From Sulfurimonadaceae bacterium (GTDB lineage: Bacteria > Campylobacterota > Campylobacteria > Campylobacterales > Sulfurimonadaceae), in assembly GCA_026193155.1 (NCBI GenBank), contig JAPHSI010000213.1, forward strand, positions 1 through 14,332: a stretch of DNA of 14,332 nucleotides, in the 5' to 3' direction. Every line of letters begins with the position of its first letter. Within the stretch, counting starts at the first letter, position 1. The notes below the pieces were generated by a model, which had not been told where the DNA came from, made no database searches, and saw nothing but the letters and a program-made list of their open reading frames with translations. A program made the translations under genes and the position numbers. Below are positions 1 to 6,763 of this stretch, piece after piece.

Positions 1-1
1 G

Positions 2-598
2 TATAAAGATAAGTTTGTATGTTTTTCTCCTGAGAAATTTATACAAATTCATAATGATACAATAAGTACTTTTCCAATGAAAGGTACTATAGATGCGACT
101 GTACCACAAGCTAAAGATGTTATTTTAGCAAATGAAAAAGAGATGGCTGAACATATAATGGTTGTTGATTTATTAAGAAATGATTTGAGTATAGTAAGTA
201 AGAATGTAAGAGTAGAACAATTTCGTTATATCATAAATATAGATGCAGGCAAAAAAAAACTGCTTCAAGTTAGTTCACATATAAGTGGAGATTTAAGCAG
301 CACTTGGCATGAGAATATTGGTAATATTTTGAAAAATATTTTGCCTGCAGGCAGTATAAGCGGGACTCCAAAAAAATCTACTTTAGATATAATAAAAAGT
401 ATTGAAGATTATAAACGTGGTTTTTTTAGCGGGGTATTTGGTATTTATGACGGTAAGTCATTTGATAGTGGAGTGATGATACGTTTTATAGAAAAAAATA
501 AAGATGGATATGTTTATAAGAGTGGTGGAGGGATTACTCTCGATAGCAATTCTAAAAGTGAATACTTGGAATTATTGGATAAAATATATTTACCTTAA
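2..598 (+). CDS. pabB: Aminodeoxychorismate synthase component I (PabB), 3' part only
   Basis: The reading frame is open from the first bases of the window, so this is the C-terminal ~198 residues of a chorismate-binding enzyme; the usual family length is well over 300. PabB aminates chorismate to 4-amino-4-deoxychorismate, the precursor of p-aminobenzoate and folate, using ammonia from a PabA glutaminase. Visible family motifs are SPEKF (nt 26-40), PMKGT (nt 74-88), DLLRNDL, GSISGTPK, RGFFSGVFG and a C-terminal GGGIT. The lysine in PMKGT favours PabB over anthranilate synthase TrpE, which normally has alanine there (PIAGT). The ATG at 77 is the internal methionine of this motif, not a start. 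The protein stops right after the chorismate-binding domain, so no PabC lyase is fused at the C-terminus. An uninterrupted run of nine A at 251-259 keeps the frame. The 5' end and any PabA partner lie outside the window. Confidence 0.88.
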   Translation, partial: YKDKFVCFSPEKFIQIHNDTISTFPMKGTIDATVPQAKDVILANEKEMAEHIMVVDLLRNDLSIVSKNVRVEQFRYIINIDAGKKKLLQVSSHISGDLSSTWHENIGNILKNILPAGSISGTPKKSTLDIIKSIEDYKRGFFSGVFGIYDGKSFDSGVMIRFIEKNKDGYVYKSGGGITLDSNSKSEYLELLDKIYLP

Positions 599-613
599 GC
601 GAGCGTTTTGAGA

Positions 614-961
614 ATGTTGAAAATTTTACTAATAGTTTTTTCAAACTTTTTATTAATAGAAATATTTGCTTCTACATATTATCTTTTATACTTTTTAATC
701 CTTTTTTTATACTTATTATTTTTTAATTTAGAAACAGGTTTGTATAAAGTTTTTAGCCTTACATTTTTATTATATGTTTTTTTTAAATTTTTCAATGATG
801 GACTTTTTGAATTTTTCCTATATTTTGATATTTATAATTATTACATTTATGTTGAAGGTGAGATTATTTTTATATTAAGCCTGATACATATTCTTTTGTT
901 AAAATATGTATCTAATTATTTTGATTTAAAAAAATTGGGTTATAATTTAATAAAAAAATAG
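614..961 (+). CDS. Small integral membrane protein of unknown function
   Basis: I do not recognise this protein. It is about 115 residues and very rich in Phe, Leu, Ile and Tyr. Roughly four hydrophobic segments can be seen (about residues 3-20, 22-39, 46-60 and 83-98), with a short lysine-rich tail ending in IKK, which would favour a cytoplasmic C-terminus. The ATG at 614 is chosen, but a TTG six bases upstream (608) is also possible: the only Shine-Dalgarno-like sequence, AAGCGAG at 597-603, is 4 bases from the TTG and 10 from the ATG. It lies 15 bases after the pabB stop and 10 bases before tal, so it is probably co-transcribed with them. Base composition is even more AT-rich than its neighbours, as expected for a Phe/Ile/Leu-rich membrane protein. 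It is likely a real gene because the frame is long, fits the operon and codes for plausible membrane spans, but no homology supports it. Confidence 0.6.
   Translation: MLKILLIVFSNFLLIEIFASTYYLLYFLILFLYLLFFNLETGLYKVFSLTFLLYVFFKFFNDGLFEFFLYFDIYNYYIYVEGEIIFILSLIHILLLKYVSNYFDLKKLGYNLIKK
941..946 (+). promoter_or_regulatory. Candidate sigma70 -10 element before tal
   Basis: TATAAT matches the -10 consensus exactly and lies at the end of the preceding membrane-protein gene. It would give a start near 953 and a leader of about 20 bases before the tal ATG at 972. TTGATT at 921-926 is too close (14 bases) for a normal -35, but Campylobacterota promoters often lack a clear -35. In such AT-rich coding sequence a chance match is quite possible. 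Confidence 0.3.
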
Positions 962-971
962 GACTGTTTAT

Positions 972-1952
972 ATGTATATAGAAGATTTAAAATTCTCGCT
1001 TTGGGCTGATTTTATAGAACGAGATTATTTGGATAAAGAGTTTAGAGAATTAATAGAATCAAAAACTATAAATGGTGCTACTTCAAATCCGGCTATATTT
1101 AAAAATGCTATTTTAAACTCACCTGCTTATAAAGAACAGATTTCTACTCTTGGTGAGTTGAGTCCAAAACAAAAATATGAGGCTGTTGCAATATTTGATA
1201 TTAAAAAAGCTGCTGATATATTAAAGCCTTTATATGATGTAAACGATGATGGATATGTAAGTATAGAGGTTGACCCTTTTTTATGCGATGATTCTGAGGG
1301 AACTATAGTTGAAGGGAAAAGACTTTTTGCAGAGATTGCACGTCCAAATGTTATGATAAAAGTTCCTGCAACAAAAGCAGGATATATAGCTATGGAAGAA
1401 CTAGTTGCATGTAATATACCCGTAAATGCAACTTTGATTTTTACAAAAGAACAAGCTCTCTCTTGTGCTAAGGCTTTTGAAGCGGGAGCTAAAAGAGGTA
1501 ATGGTGCAGTTGATACTGTAATTAGTGTATTTGTTAGTCGTGTTGATAGGGCTATAGATGCAACGCTTGCTCAAAAAGGTGTAGATGTAGCATTAAGCGG
1601 AATTTATAATAGTGCTGACATATATAATGAAGTTGAAAAACTAGGAGTTGAGAAATGTCGTACACTTTTTGCAAGTACAGGTGTAAAAGATGACTCTCTT
1701 CCACCTCATTATTATATTGAAAATTTACTTGGCTTTAACAGTGTAAATACTGCACCTGTTGAAACAATAGATGCTTATGTTCAAATGGGAACAAAAGAGA
1801 AAGCTTTACCAATATCAGATGATGTTATAAAAGCTCATTTTTTGAAAGTAAAAGGGGCTGGTATAGATATTGATGAGATTTATGCAAAGCAGATTTCAGA
1901 AGGACTGCAGGCATTTAAAGACGCATTTCAGGACATATTGGAGAATTTATGA
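972..1952 (+). CDS. tal: Transaldolase
   Basis: Transaldolase moves a dihydroxyacetone unit between sugar phosphates (sedoheptulose-7-P plus glyceraldehyde-3-P to erythrose-4-P plus fructose-6-P) in the non-oxidative pentose phosphate pathway, in the cytosol. The 326 residues show the expected class I aldolase fold signatures: an N-terminal SLWADFIERD and GATSNPAIFK, then PNVMIKVPAT, in which Lys130 should form the Schiff base, then VNATLIFT and VSRVDRAID. The length is typical of the bacterial TalB/Tal type found in Campylobacterota. The ATG at 972 is preceded by AGGA at 960-963, 8 bases away. Its stop overlaps the pilT start (ATGA), which suggests translational coupling, although the two functions have no obvious link. 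Erythrose-4-P feeds the shikimate pathway and so, loosely, the chorismate used by PabB upstream and PheA downstream. Confidence 0.95.
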   Translation: MYIEDLKFSLWADFIERDYLDKEFRELIESKTINGATSNPAIFKNAILNSPAYKEQISTLGELSPKQKYEAVAIFDIKKAADILKPLYDVNDDGYVSIEVDPFLCDDSEGTIVEGKRLFAEIARPNVMIKVPATKAGYIAMEELVACNIPVNATLIFTKEQALSCAKAFEAGAKRGNGAVDTVISVFVSRVDRAIDATLAQKGVDVALSGIYNSADIYNEVEKLGVEKCRTLFASTGVKDDSLPPHYYIENLLGFNSVNTAPVETIDAYVQMGTKEKALPISDDVIKAHFLKVKGAGIDIDEIYAKQISEGLQAFKDAFQDILENL

Positions 1953-3148
1953 GTCAAGAGATAGATTTTAGTCAGCATGATTTTAAAATTAGAGATAAAA
2001 TCAATGATTATCTAAAAAAAATGATTGCTTTTGGTGGAAGTGATTTACATGTGAAAGCTAAGTCTGTTGTTCGTGCTCGTAAAGATGGGAAAATTCATCA
2101 GTTTCCCGGTTGGATTATGTCGGAAAATGAATCTCGTACATTGGCAAAAGAGATTCTAAAAGGTGACTATATGAAGTTCACTAAACAAAAAGAGTACGAT
2201 ACTGTCCATAAATTTAATGAAAAATATAGCTTTCGTGTAAACTTTTTTTTCCAAAAAGATGGAGTTTCTGCTGTATTTAGGATAATTCCAACTGATATAC
2301 CGCCTTTAGAAGATTTAGGAATGCCAAAAATAGTGAAATCTTTTGCAAATAAAGAAAGAGGTCTTGTTCTGGTTACAGGTGTTACAGGTTCTGGTAAATC
2401 TACAACACTTGCTTCTATCGTTGATTTGATAAATAAAACAAAATATAAACATATTATTACAATTGAGGACCCGATTGAGTTTACTCATAAAGATAGACTT
2501 TGCATCGTAAATCAACGCTCAGTTGGAAAAGACACACTTTCTTTTAAATCAGCCCTAAAGGCAGCTCTTCGTGAAGACCCTGATATTATTCTAGTTGGTG
2601 AGATGAGAGACCGTGAGACAGTTGAATTAGCACTTCATGCTTCAGATACCGGACATTTAGTTTTTTCAACGCTTCATACAACAGATGCAAAAGAGACAAT
2701 TAACCGTATAATATCTTACTTTCCTGTTGATGAGCAACAGCGTGTTAGATTATCTTTATCAAATGTTATTCAAGGTGTAATATCCCAAAGACTTATCCCG
2801 ACAGAGGATAAAGACGGAAAACCTACAGGGCGTCGTGCAGCAATGGAAATTATGGTTCGTACACCTACAATTGAAAAATTAATTTTAGAAAACCGTGATG
2901 TAGAGATTCCCGATGCTATTGAAGCCGGACGTGATTTGTACCATTCTCAGACTTTTGATCAGTCAATACTTGACTTGTATAATGAGGGTGTTATATCTAA
3001 GCAAAAAGCAAAAGATTATGCTACAAGTGCATCTGATTTGGAACTGAAAATGAGTGGATTAAATAGTGGAAAAGTCAATACTAATCAATCAGAAAAGTTT
3101 AATAAAGATGCTTTAGCACAAGATGATGATATTTTTGATTTAAAATAA
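1949..3148 (+). CDS. pilT: Type IV pilus retraction ATPase PilT
   Basis: PilT is a hexameric cytoplasmic ATPase that powers type IV pilus retraction and twitching. The 399-residue protein begins with the PAS-like N-terminal domain (GGSDLHVK near residue 29). The secretion ATPase core follows: Walker A GVTGSGKS (144-151), Asp box TIEDPIEF (171-178), Walker B DIILVGE (212-218) and His box HASDTGHLVFSTLHTT (230-245). Near the C-terminus is SQTFDQSILDLYNEG, the PilT/PilU-type GLQTFDQ motif, which separates it from extension ATPases (PilB) and type II secretion GspE. The usual AIRNLIRE segment appears as TIEKLILE, so PilU is an alternative name. About 30 polar, acidic residues are added at the end (to DDDIFDLK), longer than most PilT. 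The start overlaps the tal stop by four bases. No other pilus gene is in the window. T at 2243-2250 is an 8-base run in an intact frame. Confidence 0.93.
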   Translation: MSQEIDFSQHDFKIRDKINDYLKKMIAFGGSDLHVKAKSVVRARKDGKIHQFPGWIMSENESRTLAKEILKGDYMKFTKQKEYDTVHKFNEKYSFRVNFFFQKDGVSAVFRIIPTDIPPLEDLGMPKIVKSFANKERGLVLVTGVTGSGKSTTLASIVDLINKTKYKHIITIEDPIEFTHKDRLCIVNQRSVGKDTLSFKSALKAALREDPDIILVGEMRDRETVELALHASDTGHLVFSTLHTTDAKETINRIISYFPVDEQQRVRLSLSNVIQGVISQRLIPTEDKDGKPTGRRAAMEIMVRTPTIEKLILENRDVEIPDAIEAGRDLYHSQTFDQSILDLYNEGVISKQKAKDYATSASDLELKMSGLNSGKVNTNQSEKFNKDALAQDDDIFDLK

Positions 3149-3170
3149 AAAAGTTTAACACACATTAAAG

Positions 3171-3187
3171 TTTTATTTAGGTAAAAT
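3171..3187 (+). promoter_or_regulatory. Probable promoter of rplY-pth
   Basis: The 67-base gap after pilT holds TTTAG-G-TAAAAT (TTTAG 3176-3180, TAAAAT 3182-3187) behind a T-rich stretch. This fits the Campylobacterota sigma70 pattern, a TATAAT-like -10 with T-rich sequence upstream and a poor -35. The same core occurs before lysA. A start near 3194 would leave a leader of about 22 bases carrying AAGGA (3205-3209), 6 bases before the rplY ATG. Confidence 0.5.
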
Positions 3188-3215
3188 TCCAGACATTTTT
3201 TATTAAGGATTTAAT

Positions 3216-3752
3216 ATGTTAGAAGGTATTATTAGAGAGAGTACTGGCAAAAAAGCTGTGAAAGCTCTTCGCCGCGATGGTTATCTAATTGCAAACATCT
3301 ACGGAAAAGGTTTAGACAATGTTAACGCTGCGTTTAAATCAAATGAATATATCCGTGCTGTTCGCAACAAAGATTCTATTGCATTTGGTGTAAAAGTTGA
3401 TGGCAAAGAGATGAATGTTGTAGTTCAAGCGTATGAATCGCACCCATTAACTGGTGAGTTATTACATGTGGACCTAATGGTGGCACAACCGGGTGTTCTT
3501 ACACATTATATGGTTCCAGTAAATGCTGTTGGTACACCGGTTGGTCTTAAAAATAAAGGTCTTTTAAATGTTGCTAAACCACGTCTTCGTGTAAAAGCAG
3601 CAATTGAGAACTTACCAAACACAATCGATATCAATGTTGATGATTTAGATGTTGGTGATGCAGTTATGATTCGTGACATAGCAGATATTGAAAACGTTAC
3701 TTTCACTGATGATGGACGTGTATCTGTTCTAAGTATGATCAAAGCTAAGTAA
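3216..3752 (+). CDS. rplY: 50S ribosomal protein L25, long Ctc/TL5 form
   Basis: L25 binds 5S rRNA in the large ribosomal subunit. The 178-residue protein has the two-domain Ctc layout. An N-terminal 5S-binding domain carries the family signature RESTGKKAVKALRRDGYLIA and GKG, then SHPLTGELLHVDLM. A C-terminal beta domain follows (VPVNAVGTPVGLKNKGLL, then DDLDVGD). The single-domain E. coli form has only about 95 residues, so this is the long form. The ATG has a well-placed AAGGA 6 bases upstream. Compared with its neighbours the gene uses more C-ending codons (AAC, ATC, CGC), as expected for a highly expressed ribosomal gene. It is followed two bases later by pth, a pairing common in bacteria and also found in Campylobacter. 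Confidence 0.95.
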   Translation: MLEGIIRESTGKKAVKALRRDGYLIANIYGKGLDNVNAAFKSNEYIRAVRNKDSIAFGVKVDGKEMNVVVQAYESHPLTGELLHVDLMVAQPGVLTHYMVPVNAVGTPVGLKNKGLLNVAKPRLRVKAAIENLPNTIDINVDDLDVGDAVMIRDIADIENVTFTDDGRVSVLSMIKAK

Positions 3753-3754
3753 TC

Positions 3755-4312
3755 ATGCTTATAGTTGGTCTTGGTAATCCCGGGACTAACTATGAAAAAA
3801 CTCGTCATAATATTGGCTTTATGGTTATAGATGCTCTAATAAAGCGCCAAAATGCCATAAAACAAAGTTCATCAAACTTTGATGGAGACCTCTTTAAATT
3901 TTCAAATCATTTTTTATTAAAACCACTTACTTTTATGAACCTCTCAGGCATCTCGGTTGCCAAAGTTAAAAAGTTTTATAAAGTTGAAGATATAGTTGTA
4001 ATACATGATGATTTAGACCTGCCTTTTGGAACCCTACGTTTTAAAAAAGCTGGTGGTCACGGTGGTCATAATGGGCTCAAGTCTACAGATGAGCATATAA
4101 CAAAAGAGTATGTACGAGTTCGTATGGGTATAGGAAAACCCGAACATAAAGGTGAAGTTAGTTCATATGTTTTAAGTGATTTTAATAAAGATGAACAGGA
4201 ACATTTAGACACTTGGATAAAACAAGCCTGTGAATCAGTTGAATATTTATTGGAGAATTCATTAGAAGATGTGAGTTCTAAATATACAATTAAAAAATTT
4301 CAGCTAAAATAA
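3755..4312 (+). CDS. pth: Peptidyl-tRNA hydrolase
   Basis: Pth cleaves peptidyl-tRNAs dropped from stalled ribosomes and recycles the tRNA. The 185 residues match the bacterial Pth family in length and motifs: VGLGNPGTNYEKTRHNIGF at the start, FMNLSG, HDDLDLPFG, then GGHGGHNGLKS. Aligning with E. coli by eye, the functional residues are all present: Asn8, catalytic His18, Asn62, Asp85 and Asn106. The ATG lies only two bases after the rplY stop, and no strong Shine-Dalgarno is visible (TAAG at the end of rplY is the best). Translation is therefore probably coupled to rplY. Confidence 0.96.
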   Translation: MLIVGLGNPGTNYEKTRHNIGFMVIDALIKRQNAIKQSSSNFDGDLFKFSNHFLLKPLTFMNLSGISVAKVKKFYKVEDIVVIHDDLDLPFGTLRFKKAGGHGGHNGLKSTDEHITKEYVRVRMGIGKPEHKGEVSSYVLSDFNKDEQEHLDTWIKQACESVEYLLENSLEDVSSKYTIKKFQLK

Positions 4313-4350
4313 CATAATTAATTTATGTACTTTTTCACCGACAGGTGTAG

Positions 4351-4370
4351 CTTTAGTGATTAAATAAAAT
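4351..4370 (+). promoter_or_regulatory. Candidate promoter of the LptF/LptG permease gene
   Basis: The gap after pth contains TTTAGTGAT followed by a TAAAAT -10-like hexamer at 4365-4370. It resembles the rplY and lysA promoters but has more bases between TTTAG and the hexamer. A start near 4377 would leave a leader of about 28 bases. A small ATGGA/TCCAT inverted repeat (4371-4384) falls at this start and may be chance. Confidence 0.3.
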
Positions 4371-4392
4371 ATGGACTTATCCATGTTTTGTG

Positions 4393-4399
4393 AGAAGGA
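4393..4399 (+). promoter_or_regulatory. Ribosome binding site that selects the TTG start of the permease
   Basis: AGAAGGA is a strong Shine-Dalgarno match five bases before the TTG at 4405. A GTG at 4390 in the same frame lies upstream of this site, so it could not use it. Confidence 0.6.
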
Positions 4400-4404
4400 A
4401 TTGT

Positions 4405-5475
4405 TTGCTTGCTTTTAGATATATCTCTTACCATTTTTTAAAATATTTTTTTATAATACTTTTTGCATTAGTCCTATTCTCAGTTGCGTTTGAATATACG
4501 TCGAAAACTATTAATGCTCTAGAATCGGCAAATTTACTTTTGATTTTTTTAGTTTATAAAAGCTTTTTTGCAATAGATATGCTTTTGCCTATATCGCTTA
4601 TATTTGCTATGATTTCTACAAAAATACTTCTTATACGATCTAATGCCTTGGTATCATTTTATTCATTAGGATATTCTAGAGTACAGATATTAAAACCTTT
4701 TGTCGTAGTCTCTGTCGTTATAACGATTATATATATACTTCTACATGCAAGTTCGTCATTTTCACGTGCAAATGAACACGCTAAAAATATTGAAGATAAT
4801 TCTGAATATTTAAGTCCTACACGAGATTTGTTTTTTTCATATAAAGAAAAATTTGTATATTTTTCAAAAATGGTTCCCTTACAGTCTCGTGCTGAAGGAG
4901 TTAGAGTCTTTAGTGCGACAAATGGAAGTTTAAAAGAGGTAGTTGTTGCTTCAAGTGCTATATACGAAGATGGGTTTTGGCATATAAAAAAGGCAGATAT
5001 TATTATGAAGCCTGATGATTTAGGCTTTAATTCACCAGGCATAAAAGTAAGTAGCAACCAAGATTTGAAGCTTCTAGAAGGATTTAAGCCTAAAATACTA
5101 GATCAAGTATATGAGGGAAAAGTTAATTTTACTATTGGAGATGCAGTAGATGCATTACTAATTTTAAAAGATGAAAACGTAAACTTAGATACAATTAAAG
5201 GATCTCTTTATAAGATACTTATATATCCGTTCTTTGCACCGTCACTAGTAGTTATAATTTTCTTTTTTGTACCGATTAGTGCTAGATTTTTAAATGTATC
5301 TCTATTTAGTTTTGGAGCTATAATAGCTACATTGATGATATGGGGAATAATGTTTATACTCTCAGAATTTGCGAAAAATAAAACAATTCCTGCTGAGATC
5401 GGGATAGTATTGCCTGTATTAACTCTTTTTATTATTGCTCTAGTACAGTGGCGCAAATACCGTTTAAAAGCCTAG
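4405..5475 (+). CDS. lptG: LptF/LptG (YjgP/YjgQ) family lipopolysaccharide export permease
   Basis: LptF and LptG form the inner-membrane channel of the LptB2FG ABC exporter, which lifts LPS or LOS toward the outer membrane. With the TTG start the protein has 356 residues. It shows the family layout of an N-terminal membrane segment (about 12-30), two more (about 55-75 and 98-115), a large periplasmic region of roughly 150 residues (the jellyroll domain in the family), and three C-terminal membrane segments. ALVSFYSLGYSRVQILKP (81-98) corresponds to the coupling helix that docks on LptB. The usual ELxAL there reads NALVS, so the conserved glutamate seems absent. TTG at 4405 is preferred over GTG at 4390 because AGAAGGA sits five bases before it. 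It occupies the place of Cj0313 of C. jejuni. Whether it is LptF or LptG cannot be settled by eye. Confidence 0.82.
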   Translation: MLAFRYISYHFLKYFFIILFALVLFSVAFEYTSKTINALESANLLLIFLVYKSFFAIDMLLPISLIFAMISTKILLIRSNALVSFYSLGYSRVQILKPFVVVSVVITIIYILLHASSSFSRANEHAKNIEDNSEYLSPTRDLFFSYKEKFVYFSKMVPLQSRAEGVRVFSATNGSLKEVVVASSAIYEDGFWHIKKADIIMKPDDLGFNSPGIKVSSNQDLKLLEGFKPKILDQVYEGKVNFTIGDAVDALLILKDENVNLDTIKGSLYKILIYPFFAPSLVVIIFFFVPISARFLNVSLFSFGAIIATLMIWGIMFILSEFAKNKTIPAEIGIVLPVLTLFIIALVQWRKYRLKA

Positions 5476-5500
5476 TCTTTTTAATCTAACAAAATAATAA

Positions 5501-5518
5501 GCACTTTTTAGATAAAAT
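5501..5518 (+). promoter_or_regulatory. Probable promoter of the lysA-led operon
   Basis: TTTTTAG-A-TAAAAT (TTTAG 5507-5511, TAAAAT 5513-5518) lies in the gap after the permease and shares its core with the rplY promoter. A start near 5525 gives a leader of about 23 bases to the ATG at 5548. It would leave only about five bases before the upstream ATG at 5530, which argues for the later start. The leader is too short for a lysine riboswitch. Confidence 0.5.
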
Positions 5519-5547
5519 ATCTCAAAAATATGTTCGGGATAATATTA

Positions 5548-6753
5548 ATGGATTTTAAGACAATAGCAAATGAGTATAAAACACCACTTTATGTGTATGA
5601 TTTAGATTATATGACTAAGCAATACGAAAAGCTAAAAGAGGCTTTTCGCGGTAGAAAAAGTATCATGGCATATGCAGTAAAATCAAATTCAAATTTAAGT
5701 GTTGTAAAACATTTCGCAGATATGGGGAGTGGAGCGGATTGTGTATCTATCGGTGAAGTGCGTCGGGCATTAGCTGCCGGTGTAGCACCGTATAAAATTT
5801 TATTTAGCGGTGTTGGAAAAAGTGATGATGAGATTCGTGAGGCTATTGAATCAGACATTTTATACATAAATGTTGAGAGTGAAGCAGAACTTGGGCGTGT
5901 TGAACTTATAGCAAAAGAGTTAGGTAAGGTATCAAGAATATCTGTTAGAGTCAATCCAAATATAGACCCAAAAACACACCCTTATATATCTACAGGACTT
6001 CATGATAATAAATTTGGCGTGGAAATAGATGTTGCAAAACGTATGTATATAAAAGCTAACAACTCTGAATTTTTAGATCCGGTAGGAATCCACTTTCACA
6101 TAGGAAGTCAACTGACAGAACTAGAGCCTATTTATGAAGCAAGTGTTATAGTAGCTGATATGGTTAGAAGCCTTCAAGCTATAGATATTGAACTTAAATT
6201 TTTTGATATTGGCGGTGGTCTTGGAATTGAGTATGATGATGAGAGTACGATAGAACCTTATGATTATGCACAGGCAATACTTGGTACGTTAAAAGGACTA
6301 GATATTACGGTTATTTGTGAACCGGGAAGATTTTTAACTGGTAATGCAGGTTACTTCTTAACAAAAGTTCTTTATGAAAAACAAAACGGTGATAAAAGAT
6401 TTGTAGTTGTAGATGGTGCTATGAATGATTTGGCACGTCCTAGTTTATATAATGCGTATCACAAAATCGAAGCTATAACTGATAATGATGGTGAGTTAAG
6501 TAAAGCTGATGTTGTGGGACCTGTATGTGAGAGTTCAGATTTCTTTTCAAAAGATTGTGAACTTCCAATGCTTGAACACAATGATTTACTTGTTGTACAT
6601 TCTGCAGGTGCATATGGCTTTGGTATGGGAAGTAACTATAATACTAGAAACAGAAGTGCCGAGGTTGCCCTAAAAGGCGGTGAAGTTAAATTAATTCGTA
6701 GACGTGAGACTTACGAAGATTTAATAGCATTAGAAAAAGAGTTTTTGGATTAA
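5548..6753 (+). CDS. lysA: Diaminopimelate decarboxylase
   Basis: LysA decarboxylates meso-diaminopimelate to L-lysine, the last step of lysine synthesis, with pyridoxal phosphate. The 401 residues show the fold III alanine-racemase-type barrel: MAYAVKSNSN with Lys45 as the PLP lysine, HFHIGSQ, GGGLGIEYDD and CEPGRF. The beta domain carries PVCESSDFF, whose cysteine completes the active site across the dimer, and then GAYGFGMGSNYN. I chose the ATG at 5548 over the in-frame ATG at 5530. The protein then begins MDFKTIANEY as in Campylobacter homologues, a CGGGAT site lies 8 bases upstream, and the likely promoter is too close for the earlier start. The gene leads a tightly packed run of eight genes. 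Confidence 0.96.
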   Translation: MDFKTIANEYKTPLYVYDLDYMTKQYEKLKEAFRGRKSIMAYAVKSNSNLSVVKHFADMGSGADCVSIGEVRRALAAGVAPYKILFSGVGKSDDEIREAIESDILYINVESEAELGRVELIAKELGKVSRISVRVNPNIDPKTHPYISTGLHDNKFGVEIDVAKRMYIKANNSEFLDPVGIHFHIGSQLTELEPIYEASVIVADMVRSLQAIDIELKFFDIGGGLGIEYDDESTIEPYDYAQAILGTLKGLDITVICEPGRFLTGNAGYFLTKVLYEKQNGDKRFVVVDGAMNDLARPSLYNAYHKIEAITDNDGELSKADVVGPVCESSDFFSKDCELPMLEHNDLLVVHSAGAYGFGMGSNYNTRNRSAEVALKGGEVKLIRRRETYEDLIALEKEFLD

Positions 6754-6756
6754 AGG
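6752..6756 (+). promoter_or_regulatory. Ribosome binding site for the TTG-start HAD gene
   Basis: AAAGG, which overlaps the lysA stop codon, lies seven bases before TTG 6764. It supports initiation at this TTG, which places the catalytic Asp at residue 5 as expected for the family. Confidence 0.5.
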
Positions 6757-6763
6757 TTAAAGA

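Noticed and set aside
251..259. Run of nine A in pabB as a possible phase-variation tract
   Set aside because: It encodes lysines in an intact frame, is short for a known slippery tract, and such runs are common in AT-rich DNA.
2243..2250. Run of eight T in pilT as a possible phase-variation tract
   Set aside because: The frame is intact, the run is short, and Phe-Phe-Phe codons explain it.
3154..3175. TTTAA-CACACA-TTAAA inverted repeat followed by TTTT, a possible pilT terminator
   Set aside because: The stem is five A/T pairs only, too weak to call as an intrinsic terminator, and it runs into the probable rplY promoter.
3506..3808. 100-codon open frame on the minus strand over rplY/pth
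   Set aside because: It lies opposite two well-supported genes, its translation resembles no family, and it is Ser/Thr/Ile-rich as expected for the reverse of coding DNA.
4312..4336. ACATAA/TTATGT inverted repeat followed by a short T run after pth
   Set aside because: It has a six-pair AT-rich stem and only five T after a gap; chance is likely in this composition.
4659..5057. 132-codon open frame on the minus strand over the permease gene
   Set aside because: It is a shadow of a real gene, with no recognisable domain and no ribosome binding site seen.
5465..5482. AAAAG-CCTAGT-CTTTT hairpin across the permease stop codon
   Set aside because: The five-pair stem has a single G/C pair and overlaps coding sequence; it is not convincing as a terminator.
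6429..6447. TTGGCACG followed by a T-rich stretch, resembling the -24 half of a sigma54 promoter
   Set aside because: The -12 GC element is missing, and the bases encode the conserved MNDLARPSLYN motif in the middle of lysA.
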